In this document: positions 26,472 to 35,187 of the stretch, in pieces
Numbering within the stretch: the first letter of the stretch is position 1
How the letters are laid out: each line of letters starts with the position of its first letter
Assembly: GCA_964428895.1 (NCBI GenBank)
Contig: CAYRZU010000002.1
Span: forward strand, 36,918-100,917
Direction of reading: 5' to 3'
From: HyVt-337 sp964428895
GTDB lineage: Bacteria > Planctomycetota > Phycisphaerae > SM23-33
DNA length: 64,000 nucleotides
Notes under the pieces: model-generated
Database searches by the model: none
The model's input: only the letters and a program-made list of their open reading frames with translations
What the model was told of the DNA's origin: nothing
Made by a program: the position numbers and the translations under genes

Positions 26472-27866
26472 TTACCAGGCCGTGATGCCGTCGCCCCATT
26501 CGAGGGGGGCGCTGCCATCGGGCATGGCGGGGTAGTCGGGCGCGCCGATGTCCGGGACCAGGTCGGCGATGTTGACGGGAACGCCTTCCAGAATGCTCTT
26601 ACCCGCGGCCACGCCGGTCAGGATGGAATATGCGCCCGACCGCTGATCGGCGGCACGCTTCCACTTGTCCGGCTCGACGGTGTCGGGGGCGAAGATCTCC
26701 TGCAGCATCACGGGGTCGGCCCCGTTGTGGCCGCCCGTGCCGGTCCAAAACTCGACGGAGTAAGGCGCCTTGAAGTGCGGGAAGACGGTGGTGTACGAGC
26801 CATCCTCGATGAACTCGTGGGGGACCGAGCCGTCTCCGCTGATGTAGGAGCTTTCCTTGACCTTGTGCTGCAGTCGGCCGCGCGTGCCGTTAAAGGAAAT
26901 CGAGTAGCCCTCCCACGGCAGGTAGGCTGCCAGGGAGTAGTTCATCTGCGGCCCGCCGGCGTACTGGACGTTGACGTTCATGGTGTCCCAGATGTCGACG
27001 CCGGGGGTCATCGTGTCGCCGGCTTCGGGGGCGAAGATGCACTTGTCCCGCCAGTAGCCGTCGAAGCTCTCGCAGTCCTGGTAGAGGCCCTTGAGTTCTT
27101 CAGATGAGCCGATGTCGAGATAGAACTTGCAGACGCCTGCCTCCGGGCAGCCCGTGCAGCGCGGGCCGCGATTGGTCAGGCCGAGCCGGTCGGCGATCTC
27201 GGGCGTGTAGTACTTGCGGGCGCCGGTGGCGTAGACCGTTCGCGGCACGTCGGAGAGCCACCAGTGAGCCAGGTCAAAGTGGTGCGTGGCCTTGTGGACC
27301 AACAGGCTGCCGGAGTTGGCCCGGTTGCGGTGCCATCGCCGGAAGTAGTCGGCCCCGTGGTTGGTATCGAGCATCCACTGGAAATCGACGGACAGGATCT
27401 CGCCCACCACGCCGTCCATCAGCAGGTCCTTGACCTGCGTGCGGATCGGGGCGTAGCGATAGTTGAAGGTCACCGTGACCCGCTTGCCGGTGCGCCGTTG
27501 GGCATCCAGGATGGCCTGACACTTGACCTCGTCGGTGGTCAGGGGCTTTTCGATGATGACATCACAGCCGAGCTCCATGGCGCGGACGATGTAGGTGTCA
27601 TGATCGCAGTCCTTGGTGGCAATGACGACGCAATCGGGTGTGGTCTCGGCCACCATCTTGTCGAAGTCCGGTGCGTTGAAGCAGGGGACGTCCGCGCCCG
27701 CTTTGGCTGCGATAGCGGCGGTACGCTTGAGGCGGCCCTCATTGAGGTCGCACAGCCCGACCAACTCACAACGGTCTGCGTAGGTGTCGGTGATGGCCTC
27801 AACGTACATGCCCGACCGTAGGCCGACGCCCACGATGGCGTAGCGCTTCTTGGTTACAGCTTGCAC
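26472..27866 (-). CDS. Gfo/Idh/MocA family oxidoreductase
   Basis: A 464-residue NAD(P)-dependent oxidoreductase: YAIVGVGLRSGMY at the N-terminus forms the Rossmann loop, VIIEKPLTT holds the catalytic EKP, and HHFDLAHWW is a further active-site region. It carries an unusual Cys-rich insert (CTGCPEAGVC, later CESF and KCIF) that may bind a metal. Members oxidise or dehydrate sugars and inositols. It overlaps the GH116 gene upstream by 13 nt, so it likely processes the sugar that enzyme releases. Confidence 0.88.
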   Translation of the reverse strand: MQAVTKKRYAIVGVGLRSGMYVEAITDTYADRCELVGLCDLNEGRLKRTAAIAAKAGADVPCFNAPDFDKMVAETTPDCVVIATKDCDHDTYIVRAMELGCDVIIEKPLTTDEVKCQAILDAQRRTGKRVTVTFNYRYAPIRTQVKDLLMDGVVGEILSVDFQWMLDTNHGADYFRRWHRNRANSGSLLVHKATHHFDLAHWWLSDVPRTVYATGARKYYTPEIADRLGLTNRGPRCTGCPEAGVCKFYLDIGSSEELKGLYQDCESFDGYWRDKCIFAPEAGDTMTPGVDIWDTMNVNVQYAGGPQMNYSLAAYLPWEGYSISFNGTRGRLQHKVKESSYISGDGSVPHEFIEDGSYTTVFPHFKAPYSVEFWTGTGGHNGADPVMLQEIFAPDTVEPDKWKRAADQRSGAYSILTGVAAGKSILEGVPVNIADLVPDIGAPDYPAMPDGSAPLEWGDGITAW

Positions 27867-30379
27867 GTCAGGCTCCTTCCGGCAGTCAGCTTGCGCCCAC
27901 GGCCGAGCGTGACCGCGCCCTTGCCCGTCAGCTCGAAGGACTTCAGTTCGAGTTGGCCGTGAAGCACCTTCAGTTCCACCCGCGTACCGGTCTTGGCCGG
28001 CTTCTGCGTGACGGTGCCCCAGGCGTAACCGTTCGACCAGAAGAAGGTGGACGCTTTGTCCGTGGCGGCAAAGGCCATGCGCTTGGTGACGCCCGAATAC
28101 TCAAAGCCGGTCAACGCTGTTACCGCCGCCCAGCTTGCCATGGCTCGGCCGTAATGGTGGCCGCACTCGGCCTCGTTGAAGGGGCTTCGTCGGCGACCGT
28201 CGTAGCGGTCGCGGATGTCCTTGATGCAGGTCAGGCCCTTGGCGAGCTGACCTTCCTGCAGCATGTGGACGGCCGCGGTGTATTCAAAGCCCGTCATGAC
28301 ATCGCCCTGACCGGGCACGGGGATCCTCGGCCGTCCACCCTTGGGGTAGGCCGCGATCAGCAGGGCCGATTCTTCGTTCAGGACGAACGAGTTGCGGTAG
28401 TTGACGTGGCCGAACATGTTCTCGCGGCGGTTGTACTTGAAGATGCTCCGCAGCGTCTTGCGGATGTTGGCGGGCCTGAGCAGGTAGCCCAGTCCGCACA
28501 CGTGCGCCATGAACTGACCGGCCAGTTGGTCGACCAGGCACCCCGGACCGAGCTGGAACGGGGGGTCCTTCAAATCGATGTCGGCATTGGCGAGCAAGCC
28601 CTTGGCCACGTTGGAGGCCTTGCCGGGCGGGATGATCTGCTGCTCGTAGTATTCGCCGTTGAAGAGATTCTCGTCGGTCCACTCTCGGCCGCGCTGGAAC
28701 AGGTCGCGACATTTCTCGGCGAAATCATCCTCGCCCAGGTAGCGGGCCATTTCCTCGCTCGCCCGCAGTGCGCCGAGGTACCAGGTCTGGCACAGCGGGT
28801 TGGGGCCGAAATACTCGGTGTCGAGCGTGTGGTGCTGGGCGCCTTCCATGACGCCGTCCTGGTCGCCGTCCCAGCCCTTGGGGATCCAGCAGAACTCCAT
28901 CGCTCGCTTGGCGGCGGGCCAATAGCGCTGCAGCACCGCATCGTCGCCGGCGAGTTGCCAGTCTCGGTAAAGCTTCATGATGCAGCCGAGCTGCCCGTCA
29001 GTGGCGGCCCAGTTGTAGCAGCCGGGCTCGGCCAGCAGGTGGCCCGGGCGGAAGTCCATGTGCCCGTCTTTGCGGGTGGCGTCGATGAACTCGACCTCTC
29101 GCATGGTCAGCGCCAGGTCGCCGAACAGGTAGCTGGTGGCCTGCTCGTAATTCCACACGTGGGTGCACGAGCCGTTGCAGCACCCGGCGGTGTCGAAACA
29201 GCCCTCCCACGCGTAGAGCTTGCCGTCCGAGAGGCGGAAGCACGTTTGGGTCCGCAGCGTGGAGGCGTTGTAGAGGGCGGCCTCCTTGACCACGTCGGGC
29301 AGGTCGCTGTCGCAGAAGCTGCGAACGAAGCTGAGCGTCCGGGCCTCCAGCTTCGACAGCTCGGGCAGCGTCTTGGCGGCGACGTCCCAGGCGTTGCGGT
29401 ACTGCATGGTGTAGTAGTTGCCGATCTGATCGTTCGGCGGATCGCAACAGGTGTGCTTGGGTCCGTATGGATCGCCCGGCCAGGCGATGCGGTTGGGGAA
29501 GTGCCACGTCAGCAGGAAGGTGAAGGTCTTCTCGCCGCGGGCGGGGATCGTCTGCTTAACCGCCAGCGAGCCGCGCGGCCCGGAGACGTTGCGATCGCGC
29601 TTGCGAGGGGTGAGCTTGCCGTCGGCGCCGAAGTCGTCGAAGAAGTCCAATACCGTGTGGCCCCACCAGCGGTGGACCCAGGCCGTCCGGTGCGTGACGC
29701 CGGCCTTGGCGGTGGTGGCCAGGGCCATCGTGCCGAAGCACTCGGAGTGGTCGGGCACTTCGCGTGAGGTCATGTAGATGCCGCGAAGACCATTGGCGTC
29801 CTTGAAGGTGTTGACGTTCTCGCCCACCTTGCCGTTCGTGCCGTCCGTGCCGATGGTGTTCTGCACCGTGCCGGCGACCGAGGCCTGCACGGGACGATTG
29901 GTCTTGTTGCGGACCACGAACCGCATGACGGCCATCGGAATGCTGCTGGCGTCGGTGTCGCCGGGGATGAAGGGGTTGAACGCTTCGATGCGCACGTCGA
30001 CCGGCACGTCCGGATCGCTCAGTAGCACCTGGCCGAACGGATAGGCCGCGTGGAACTCGGCGTTGCGGAAGCGGGGCAGGTAATGGTTGCGCGCTTGGCT
30101 GCCGAGGAAGCCCTCGTACTCATGGTGTTCGAGCAGGCCTTCCAGGCCGTAGGTCACCGGCGCCTTGCCAGCTTCCTTCGCGAACAGGGCGAAGAAGGTA
30201 TCCCGCGGGGCGTAGCCCTTGGCCGGGCGGTTCAGGATTTCCCAGTCGCGCAGGTCGCCGCGGCCGCCCAGGGACACGGTGCCCGTGCCGATGCCGCCCA
30301 GCGGCAGGGCGATGCGGGTGAGGTGATCGTGGTCGTAGCTGGTCAGGACGGGCCAATCGGGGTTCAATCGTTTGCTCAT
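27854..30379 (-). CDS. GH116 family glycosidase (GBA2-like)
   Basis: An 841-residue protein; the start MSKRLNPDW at 30379 has GAGGA upstream and sits 13 bp after the sulfatase stop. The N-terminal beta-sandwich (RIALPLGGIGTGTVSLGGRG) and the large (alpha/alpha)6 barrel (GCCNGSCTHVWNYEQA, GCYNWAATDGQLG, LDTEYFGPNPLCQTWYLGAL) match GH116, which includes bacterial beta-glucosidases/xylosidases and human GBA2. I did not place the catalytic Glu/Asp pair with certainty. There is no signal peptide. It probably removes beta-linked glucose, xylose or a related sugar from imported oligosaccharides. Confidence 0.85.
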   Translation of the reverse strand: MSKRLNPDWPVLTSYDHDHLTRIALPLGGIGTGTVSLGGRGDLRDWEILNRPAKGYAPRDTFFALFAKEAGKAPVTYGLEGLLEHHEYEGFLGSQARNHYLPRFRNAEFHAAYPFGQVLLSDPDVPVDVRIEAFNPFIPGDTDASSIPMAVMRFVVRNKTNRPVQASVAGTVQNTIGTDGTNGKVGENVNTFKDANGLRGIYMTSREVPDHSECFGTMALATTAKAGVTHRTAWVHRWWGHTVLDFFDDFGADGKLTPRKRDRNVSGPRGSLAVKQTIPARGEKTFTFLLTWHFPNRIAWPGDPYGPKHTCCDPPNDQIGNYYTMQYRNAWDVAAKTLPELSKLEARTLSFVRSFCDSDLPDVVKEAALYNASTLRTQTCFRLSDGKLYAWEGCFDTAGCCNGSCTHVWNYEQATSYLFGDLALTMREVEFIDATRKDGHMDFRPGHLLAEPGCYNWAATDGQLGCIMKLYRDWQLAGDDAVLQRYWPAAKRAMEFCWIPKGWDGDQDGVMEGAQHHTLDTEYFGPNPLCQTWYLGALRASEEMARYLGEDDFAEKCRDLFQRGREWTDENLFNGEYYEQQIIPPGKASNVAKGLLANADIDLKDPPFQLGPGCLVDQLAGQFMAHVCGLGYLLRPANIRKTLRSIFKYNRRENMFGHVNYRNSFVLNEESALLIAAYPKGGRPRIPVPGQGDVMTGFEYTAAVHMLQEGQLAKGLTCIKDIRDRYDGRRRSPFNEAECGHHYGRAMASWAAVTALTGFEYSGVTKRMAFAATDKASTFFWSNGYAWGTVTQKPAKTGTRVELKVLHGQLELKSFELTGKGAVTLGRGRKLTAGRSLTCKL

Positions 30380-30392
30380 GGGTGTCCTCAGT

Positions 30393-31781
30393 CTAGGTCC
30401 AGGGGTCGGACCATCGGTTGACGCAGGTGTCGTTGGCTTCGTAGTAGTGGCCCAGGCCGTCCCGGGCAAGGTAGGCCTCGCCGCGGAGGAACTCATCGCC
30501 CAGGGCGTCGAGCCGTTCCTGCAGCCGGCGCTCCAAGTCGGCTTGGCGCGCCGCGTGTTCGGGTTGGCCTATAAGGTTGTTCATTTGGTACGGGTCGGCC
30601 TCGTTGTCGTACAGTAGCCATGGGCCGCTGGTATTTCGGACGTAGGTATACCGGATTGTCCGCAGGCCGCGATACGGTTTCATGCCCATTAAGCGAAGTT
30701 CATGGAAAGCGGCGGGCATGAGCAGCAGGGCGGCGTCATCGGGGTCGGGCGTGCGATCCCCTCGAAGGGTCGGCGAGAAGTCGTGGCCTTCGACGGTTTC
30801 GGGAATCGGCAGATCGCACAGGCCCAGCAAGGTGGGCATGATGTCCGGCGCATCCAACGGCAGGGGCAGTTCGGCGCCTTGGGCTAGTCCGGGGCCGCGG
30901 AGCAGGAACGGCACGCGGATGGATTCATCCCACGGGAACAGCTTGGTGTTTAGCGCGTGGGACTGTCGCATGTCGCCGTGGTCGGAGGTGAAGACCACGA
31001 TGGTGTCGTCGGCGAGGCCCGCGGCGTCGATGGCGTCCAGCACGATCTTCATGCAATCGTCGAGCGCGGCGATGTGGGCGTAGTAGCCCCGAAGCTCGGC
31101 CGCTGCCTGCTCTCGCAATTCCGGCGGCACGTTGGGGCGGAGCTCGATCTCGCGCTCGGCATAACGGTCCTGGTATTCGGCCGGCGCCGAGTCCAACGGG
31201 AAGTGCGGCGGGCCCCACGACAGCATCATTAGGAACGGTGTGTCGGCGCCGGCTTCGGCGTGATCCTTTATATAGGCGGCGGCGTCGCGACTTTGGGCGA
31301 ATGCGTCGTAGTCCCCCCAGGGGCGGGGTGTGGGGTCATCGTTGAAGAAGTAGTGGGAGTCGTTGTAGTCGTGGGTGCACTCGAACCCCTTCCAGTAGTC
31401 GAATCCCAACTGGTCGTCGCGCGGGACGAACGCACTGCGGCGGCCGTACTGGCCGTCCGGACTGCCGTAGACGTGCCACTTGCCGATATAGGCGGTGTCG
31501 TAGCCGCCGGCTTGGAAGGCCCGGGCGATGGAGTGGCAGCCGGGATCAAGCTCCACGTCGTTGATGTAGACCCCGTGGGTCAGCGGGTATTGGCCCGTTA
31601 GCAGGCTGGCCCGGTACGGGCAGCACACCGGTGCGCCGGCGACGGCGTGGGTGATGTTGACGCTCTGGGCGGCCAGCCGATCCAGCACGGGGGTCTCGCA
31701 ATTAGGGTCGCCATTGAAGCCCGTGGCCTGCATCCGCCACTCGTCACCAAAGACAAACACCACGTTCGGTTTCCGCGACAC
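30393..31781 (-). CDS. Sulfatase (Cys-type), cytosolic form
   Basis: A 462-residue sulfatase beginning MSRKPNVVFVFGDEWR without a signal peptide. C53CPYR57 is the formylglycine motif, YIGKWHVYG the substrate-side motif, and FTSDHGDM the second metal site. It lies 14 bp after another sulfatase and 13 bp before GH116. The pairing suggests sequential removal of two different sulfate esters before glycosidic cleavage. Confidence 0.92.
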   Translation of the reverse strand: MSRKPNVVFVFGDEWRMQATGFNGDPNCETPVLDRLAAQSVNITHAVAGAPVCCPYRASLLTGQYPLTHGVYINDVELDPGCHSIARAFQAGGYDTAYIGKWHVYGSPDGQYGRRSAFVPRDDQLGFDYWKGFECTHDYNDSHYFFNDDPTPRPWGDYDAFAQSRDAAAYIKDHAEAGADTPFLMMLSWGPPHFPLDSAPAEYQDRYAEREIELRPNVPPELREQAAAELRGYYAHIAALDDCMKIVLDAIDAAGLADDTIVVFTSDHGDMRQSHALNTKLFPWDESIRVPFLLRGPGLAQGAELPLPLDAPDIMPTLLGLCDLPIPETVEGHDFSPTLRGDRTPDPDDAALLLMPAAFHELRLMGMKPYRGLRTIRYTYVRNTSGPWLLYDNEADPYQMNNLIGQPEHAARQADLERRLQERLDALGDEFLRGEAYLARDGLGHYYEANDTCVNRWSDPWT

Positions 31782-31795
31782 CGATCAAATCCTCC

Positions 31796-33268
31796 TCACG
31801 GCTGGGCCAGCCAGCGTTCGATTGTCTCCTCGTCGCGCTGATCGTAGCCCGTGAAGCAATTGTCCATGATCCGCCAGTAGTCGTTGCTGGGATGGTCCGC
31901 CAGGGCGTAGTGGTTGTCGACATAGAGGCCGCGCCGGGCTAGCCGGCGCCATTGGCGGAAGGCGGCCTTGTTGTAGGTCGTTACGTCGCGGTGGGTCCGC
32001 TCATAATCCACCATGGCCCGCAACTCAGCGTCAAGTTGACGGGCGACGTCCGGCTGTTGCGAACGGAGATCGTTCAGTTCCTGCGGGTCGGAGTCCATGT
32101 CGAACAGTTGGGCCGGGTAGCCGACGTAGACCACGTACTTCCATTGGCCCTTGCGGATCATGTAGCCGGAGGTGTTGAGGCTCGTGCCCATGAAGCACGC
32201 GTAGGCGGTGTTGCGGCTGTCGGCGGTTTGGCCGGTCGCCAGGGGCAGTAGCGATTCACCGTCCAGCCCTTCGCGCGGCGGCAAGCCGGTTATCTCAAGG
32301 AAGGTGGGGCACAGGTCGATCAGGGAGACCAGGTCCGTGCGGCGTTGACCGGCCGGGATGTCCGGGCCCGCCATGACCAACGGCACGCGGACCGAGCCCT
32401 CGTAGAACGACATCTTGTACCAGTCTTGGTGTTCCAACGCGAGTTCGCCATGGTCGCTGGAGAAGACGAAGGTAGTCTCGTCGGCCAGCCCCAGGCGTTC
32501 CATGGCGTCGTAGACGCTGCCCACCATGGCGTCGGCCTCGGCGCACATGGCGAAGTAGATGCGCCGCACCTGGCGGACGGTGTCGTCATCGAAACCGTAT
32601 CGCCAGGCCTTGGTCATGCGCTGGTGCAAGCGGCAGGGGTGGTCGCTCGGATCGACCGGCGGGATGTCGACGGCGTCGGGGGGAATCTTGTTCAGCCAGT
32701 AGCGGTTGGTGTTGAACGATGCGTGGACCAGGTTGGTGCTGACGTAGAGGAAGAAGGGCTTGTCGGCGTCCCGCTCGGTTTCCAGGAACTCGATGGCGTT
32801 GTCGACATGCTGCCAGTCGGCCTCATGGCAACGGGGGTTGTCGTCGTCGGCCATGGTGAAGCACTGCGAGGTATCCTTGTCGTAGACGGGCCGACTGACA
32901 CCCGCCGCGCCCAGCCAGGCGCTCAGCCGCGCCAATTGCGTGTGCCCGCCGGAGAGATAATCGAGCTTGCCGAAGGTCCGGACCGTGTGCGTGGTCGGCA
33001 ACTCAGTTAGCAGCGACCACATCCCCGGCTCGAGGCCTTTATGGTTGTTCCAGCTCTCGCAATGGTGGGTGTATCGGCCCGACCACATGTTGGCCCGCGA
33101 GGGACAGCAAATTGGGTGCGAGCAGTAGGCGTTCTCGAAGATCGCGCCGTCGTCTGCGATCCGATCGATGTTGGGCGTGGCGTGCCGGCCGGCCGCATGG
33201 CCCAGTGCGCCAAGCACGCGCCCGTCCCAACTCTCGGCGTGAAAGAAGATGACGTTGCGACGCTTCAT
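31796..33268 (-). CDS. Sulfatase (Cys-type), cytosolic form
   Basis: A 490-residue sulfatase with C54CPSR58 as the formylglycine motif, FGKLDY in place of the usual GKWH, and FSSDHGELALEH. The N-terminal metal motif is HAESWDG, with E12 where most family members have Asp, an unusual change. There is no signal peptide. It starts 6 bp after the alcohol dehydrogenase stop, second in the seven-gene operon. Divergence from the neighbouring sulfatase suggests a different sulfate position. Confidence 0.9.
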   Translation of the reverse strand: MKRRNVIFFHAESWDGRVLGALGHAAGRHATPNIDRIADDGAIFENAYCSHPICCPSRANMWSGRYTHHCESWNNHKGLEPGMWSLLTELPTTHTVRTFGKLDYLSGGHTQLARLSAWLGAAGVSRPVYDKDTSQCFTMADDDNPRCHEADWQHVDNAIEFLETERDADKPFFLYVSTNLVHASFNTNRYWLNKIPPDAVDIPPVDPSDHPCRLHQRMTKAWRYGFDDDTVRQVRRIYFAMCAEADAMVGSVYDAMERLGLADETTFVFSSDHGELALEHQDWYKMSFYEGSVRVPLVMAGPDIPAGQRRTDLVSLIDLCPTFLEITGLPPREGLDGESLLPLATGQTADSRNTAYACFMGTSLNTSGYMIRKGQWKYVVYVGYPAQLFDMDSDPQELNDLRSQQPDVARQLDAELRAMVDYERTHRDVTTYNKAAFRQWRRLARRGLYVDNHYALADHPSNDYWRIMDNCFTGYDQRDEETIERWLAQP

Positions 33269-33274
33269 GCGGCC

Positions 33275-34315
33275 CTAGATCCGATCCACCATCGTGATGC
33301 CGACGCCGGTGAAGCTGTTCATGTCCATCAGGGCGGGGATGGCTTCGGCCAGCGTGATCCGGTTGCCGATGAGCTTGTCGGGCTCGAGTTGGCCTTGCTC
33401 GATCATGCGAAGCATATCTCCGTAGGCGTGGGCCTGCATGCCGTGGCTGCCGAGAATTTCCAGTTCCTTGGCGATGATGCGGTCCATAGGCACGGGCGAA
33501 TGGTTGGCTCCGCCCAGCATGAGCCCGACCTGCACGTGCCGTCCGCGCGGCCGCAGGCAGGAGATGGAGTTGAAGCAGGTCTCGGGGCTGCCCAGGGCGT
33601 CGATCGACACGTGCGCCCCGCCCGCGGTAAGGTCCCGGACGGCCTCGACGACGTCGTCGTAGGCGTTGGCGTTGAGGATAACATCGGCGCCGATGGAGCG
33701 GGCGAATTGGAGCTTCTCGTCGGCGATGTCGACGGCGACCACACCGGCGCCGATCGCGTGGGCGATCATGACGGCCGAGAGGCCCACCCCGCCGCAGCCG
33801 TGAACGGCCACCCATTCGCCGCCGGCGACACGCCCCTGGGCGACCAACGCCCGGAAGCTGGTGGCGAACCGGCAGCCCAAGCTCGCCGCGGTCACGAAGT
33901 CGATCGACTCGGGGAGGGCGACCACATTGGTGTCGGCGTAATCGATGGCCACGTACTCGGCGAAGGATCCCCAATTCGTGAAGCCGGGCTGGAACTGGTC
34001 CGGGCAGACCTGGTGGTTGCCTGACGCGCATTCGGGGCAATGGCCGCAGCCGGCAACGAACGGTAGCGCGACCCGATCGCCCGCGTTGAACCGTGTAACG
34101 GCCTTGCCGGTTGCTTCGATCACGCCGGCCAGTTCATGGCCCGGCACGTGCGGCAGGGAGATGTCCGAATCGTGACCCATCCAGCCGTGCCAGTCGGACC
34201 GGCACAGGCCGGTCGCCTCGACTTTGATAACCACGCCGCCCTTTGTGGGCGTGGGGTCCGGCACGGTTTGAATCGCCGGCGCCGCCTGGAATGCCTCGTA
34301 AACCACCGCCTTCAT
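33275..34315 (-). CDS. Zinc-dependent alcohol dehydrogenase
   Basis: A 346-residue medium-chain dehydrogenase; the start at 34315 follows GGGAG. Catalytic zinc ligands are C38 and H60-E61; structural zinc ligands are C90, C93, C96 and C104 (CGHCPEC); HGCGGVGLS is the NAD(P) loop. It is the first gene of the operon reading to 23886, so its promoter is probably in the 106-bp gap shared with the divergent membrane-protein gene. It likely oxidises a sugar or sugar alcohol. Confidence 0.92.
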   Translation of the reverse strand: MKAVVYEAFQAAPAIQTVPDPTPTKGGVVIKVEATGLCRSDWHGWMGHDSDISLPHVPGHELAGVIEATGKAVTRFNAGDRVALPFVAGCGHCPECASGNHQVCPDQFQPGFTNWGSFAEYVAIDYADTNVVALPESIDFVTAASLGCRFATSFRALVAQGRVAGGEWVAVHGCGGVGLSAVMIAHAIGAGVVAVDIADEKLQFARSIGADVILNANAYDDVVEAVRDLTAGGAHVSIDALGSPETCFNSISCLRPRGRHVQVGLMLGGANHSPVPMDRIIAKELEILGSHGMQAHAYGDMLRMIEQGQLEPDKLIGNRITLAEAIPALMDMNSFTGVGITMVDRI

Positions 34316-34421
34316 CGCGTTGCTCCCTTCATGCGAGCGGCCCAAATGGTACTCTCCCTTTTCCGAGAGTGAAAGACCGGTACAATGCTGCCCGGCAAGA
34401 CCGCCTCCTGGGAGTCCGTCC

Positions 34422-35114
34422 GTGACGTTTCACCGCAAACTAGTGTTGGTCATTCTGGCGATCGTGTTCGTGCTGATCGGGCCCTACCTGCTCTGGCACG
34501 AGCCGATGGACGCCTACTTCGGGTCCGAGGAGTATCAGGAATGGCTGACGTCGATTCGGCCTTACGCGTGGCTGGTTGCTATCGGCCTGATCGTTAGCGA
34601 CTTGTTCCTGCCGATTCCGGCCGTTCCGATTATGGCGGCGATGGGGGCGCTGTATGGGGCCGCCTGGGGTGGGGTGATCGCCACAGCCGGGTCCATGCTG
34701 GCCGGACTGGTCGCTTACGGGCTGGCGCGTCTGCTGGGAATCAAGGGGGCTCGACTCCTGGCCAGTGACGCCGAACTTGCCGACCTACAGCGGTTCTTCG
34801 ATTCCTGGGGCGCCGCCGGCATCATTGCCAGCCGAGCTTTGCCCGTGGTGCCGGAAGTCATGACGATCCTGGCCGGCCTGGCCAAGATGCACATCGGCCG
34901 ATTCCTGCTGGCCTTGGCGCTGGGATCGGCGCCGGTGGGGTTCATCTTCGCGTGGCTGGGCGACACGGCCGAGATATCCTCCTCGCTGCTACTGATCCTG
35001 ACGCTTATCCCGGCCGGCGCCTGGTGCATCTATGTGGTGCTGGCCACGCGACGGCGGCGGGCCGTGGCCGCTCGCCTGGCCGAGGAGCCGGGATCCCCCG
35101 GGCCGCCGCGCTGA
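34422..35114 (+). CDS. TVP38/TMEM64-type (VTT domain) membrane protein
   Basis: A 230-residue membrane protein starting at GTG 34422 with GGGAG upstream. It has an N-terminal membrane segment (VLVILAIVFVLIGPYLLW), then the VTT core: PIPAVPIMAAMGALYGA, GSMLAGLVAYGLARLLG, and RALPVVPEVMTILAGLAKM, followed by two more hydrophobic segments. The family acts in membrane-lipid homeostasis or as a transporter or scramblase. It is the only clear multi-pass membrane protein in the window. It is divergent from the ADH operon and 73 bp before GH127. Confidence 0.85.
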   Translation: MTFHRKLVLVILAIVFVLIGPYLLWHEPMDAYFGSEEYQEWLTSIRPYAWLVAIGLIVSDLFLPIPAVPIMAAMGALYGAAWGGVIATAGSMLAGLVAYGLARLLGIKGARLLASDAELADLQRFFDSWGAAGIIASRALPVVPEVMTILAGLAKMHIGRFLLALALGSAPVGFIFAWLGDTAEISSSLLLILTLIPAGAWCIYVVLATRRRRAVAARLAEEPGSPGPPR

Positions 35115-35187
35115 GCCGGTATTCCTGCCTTCCGTTTCGGCGACCGGTGTGTATACTTCTCGCTTTGCTAGCGAGAGGACCCCCCCC

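Noticed and set aside
27953..29767. A 604-codon open frame on the plus strand
   Set aside because: It is antisense to the GH116 gene, has low-complexity Val/Gly/Ala-rich sequence and no family motif; such frames are common opposite GC-rich genes.
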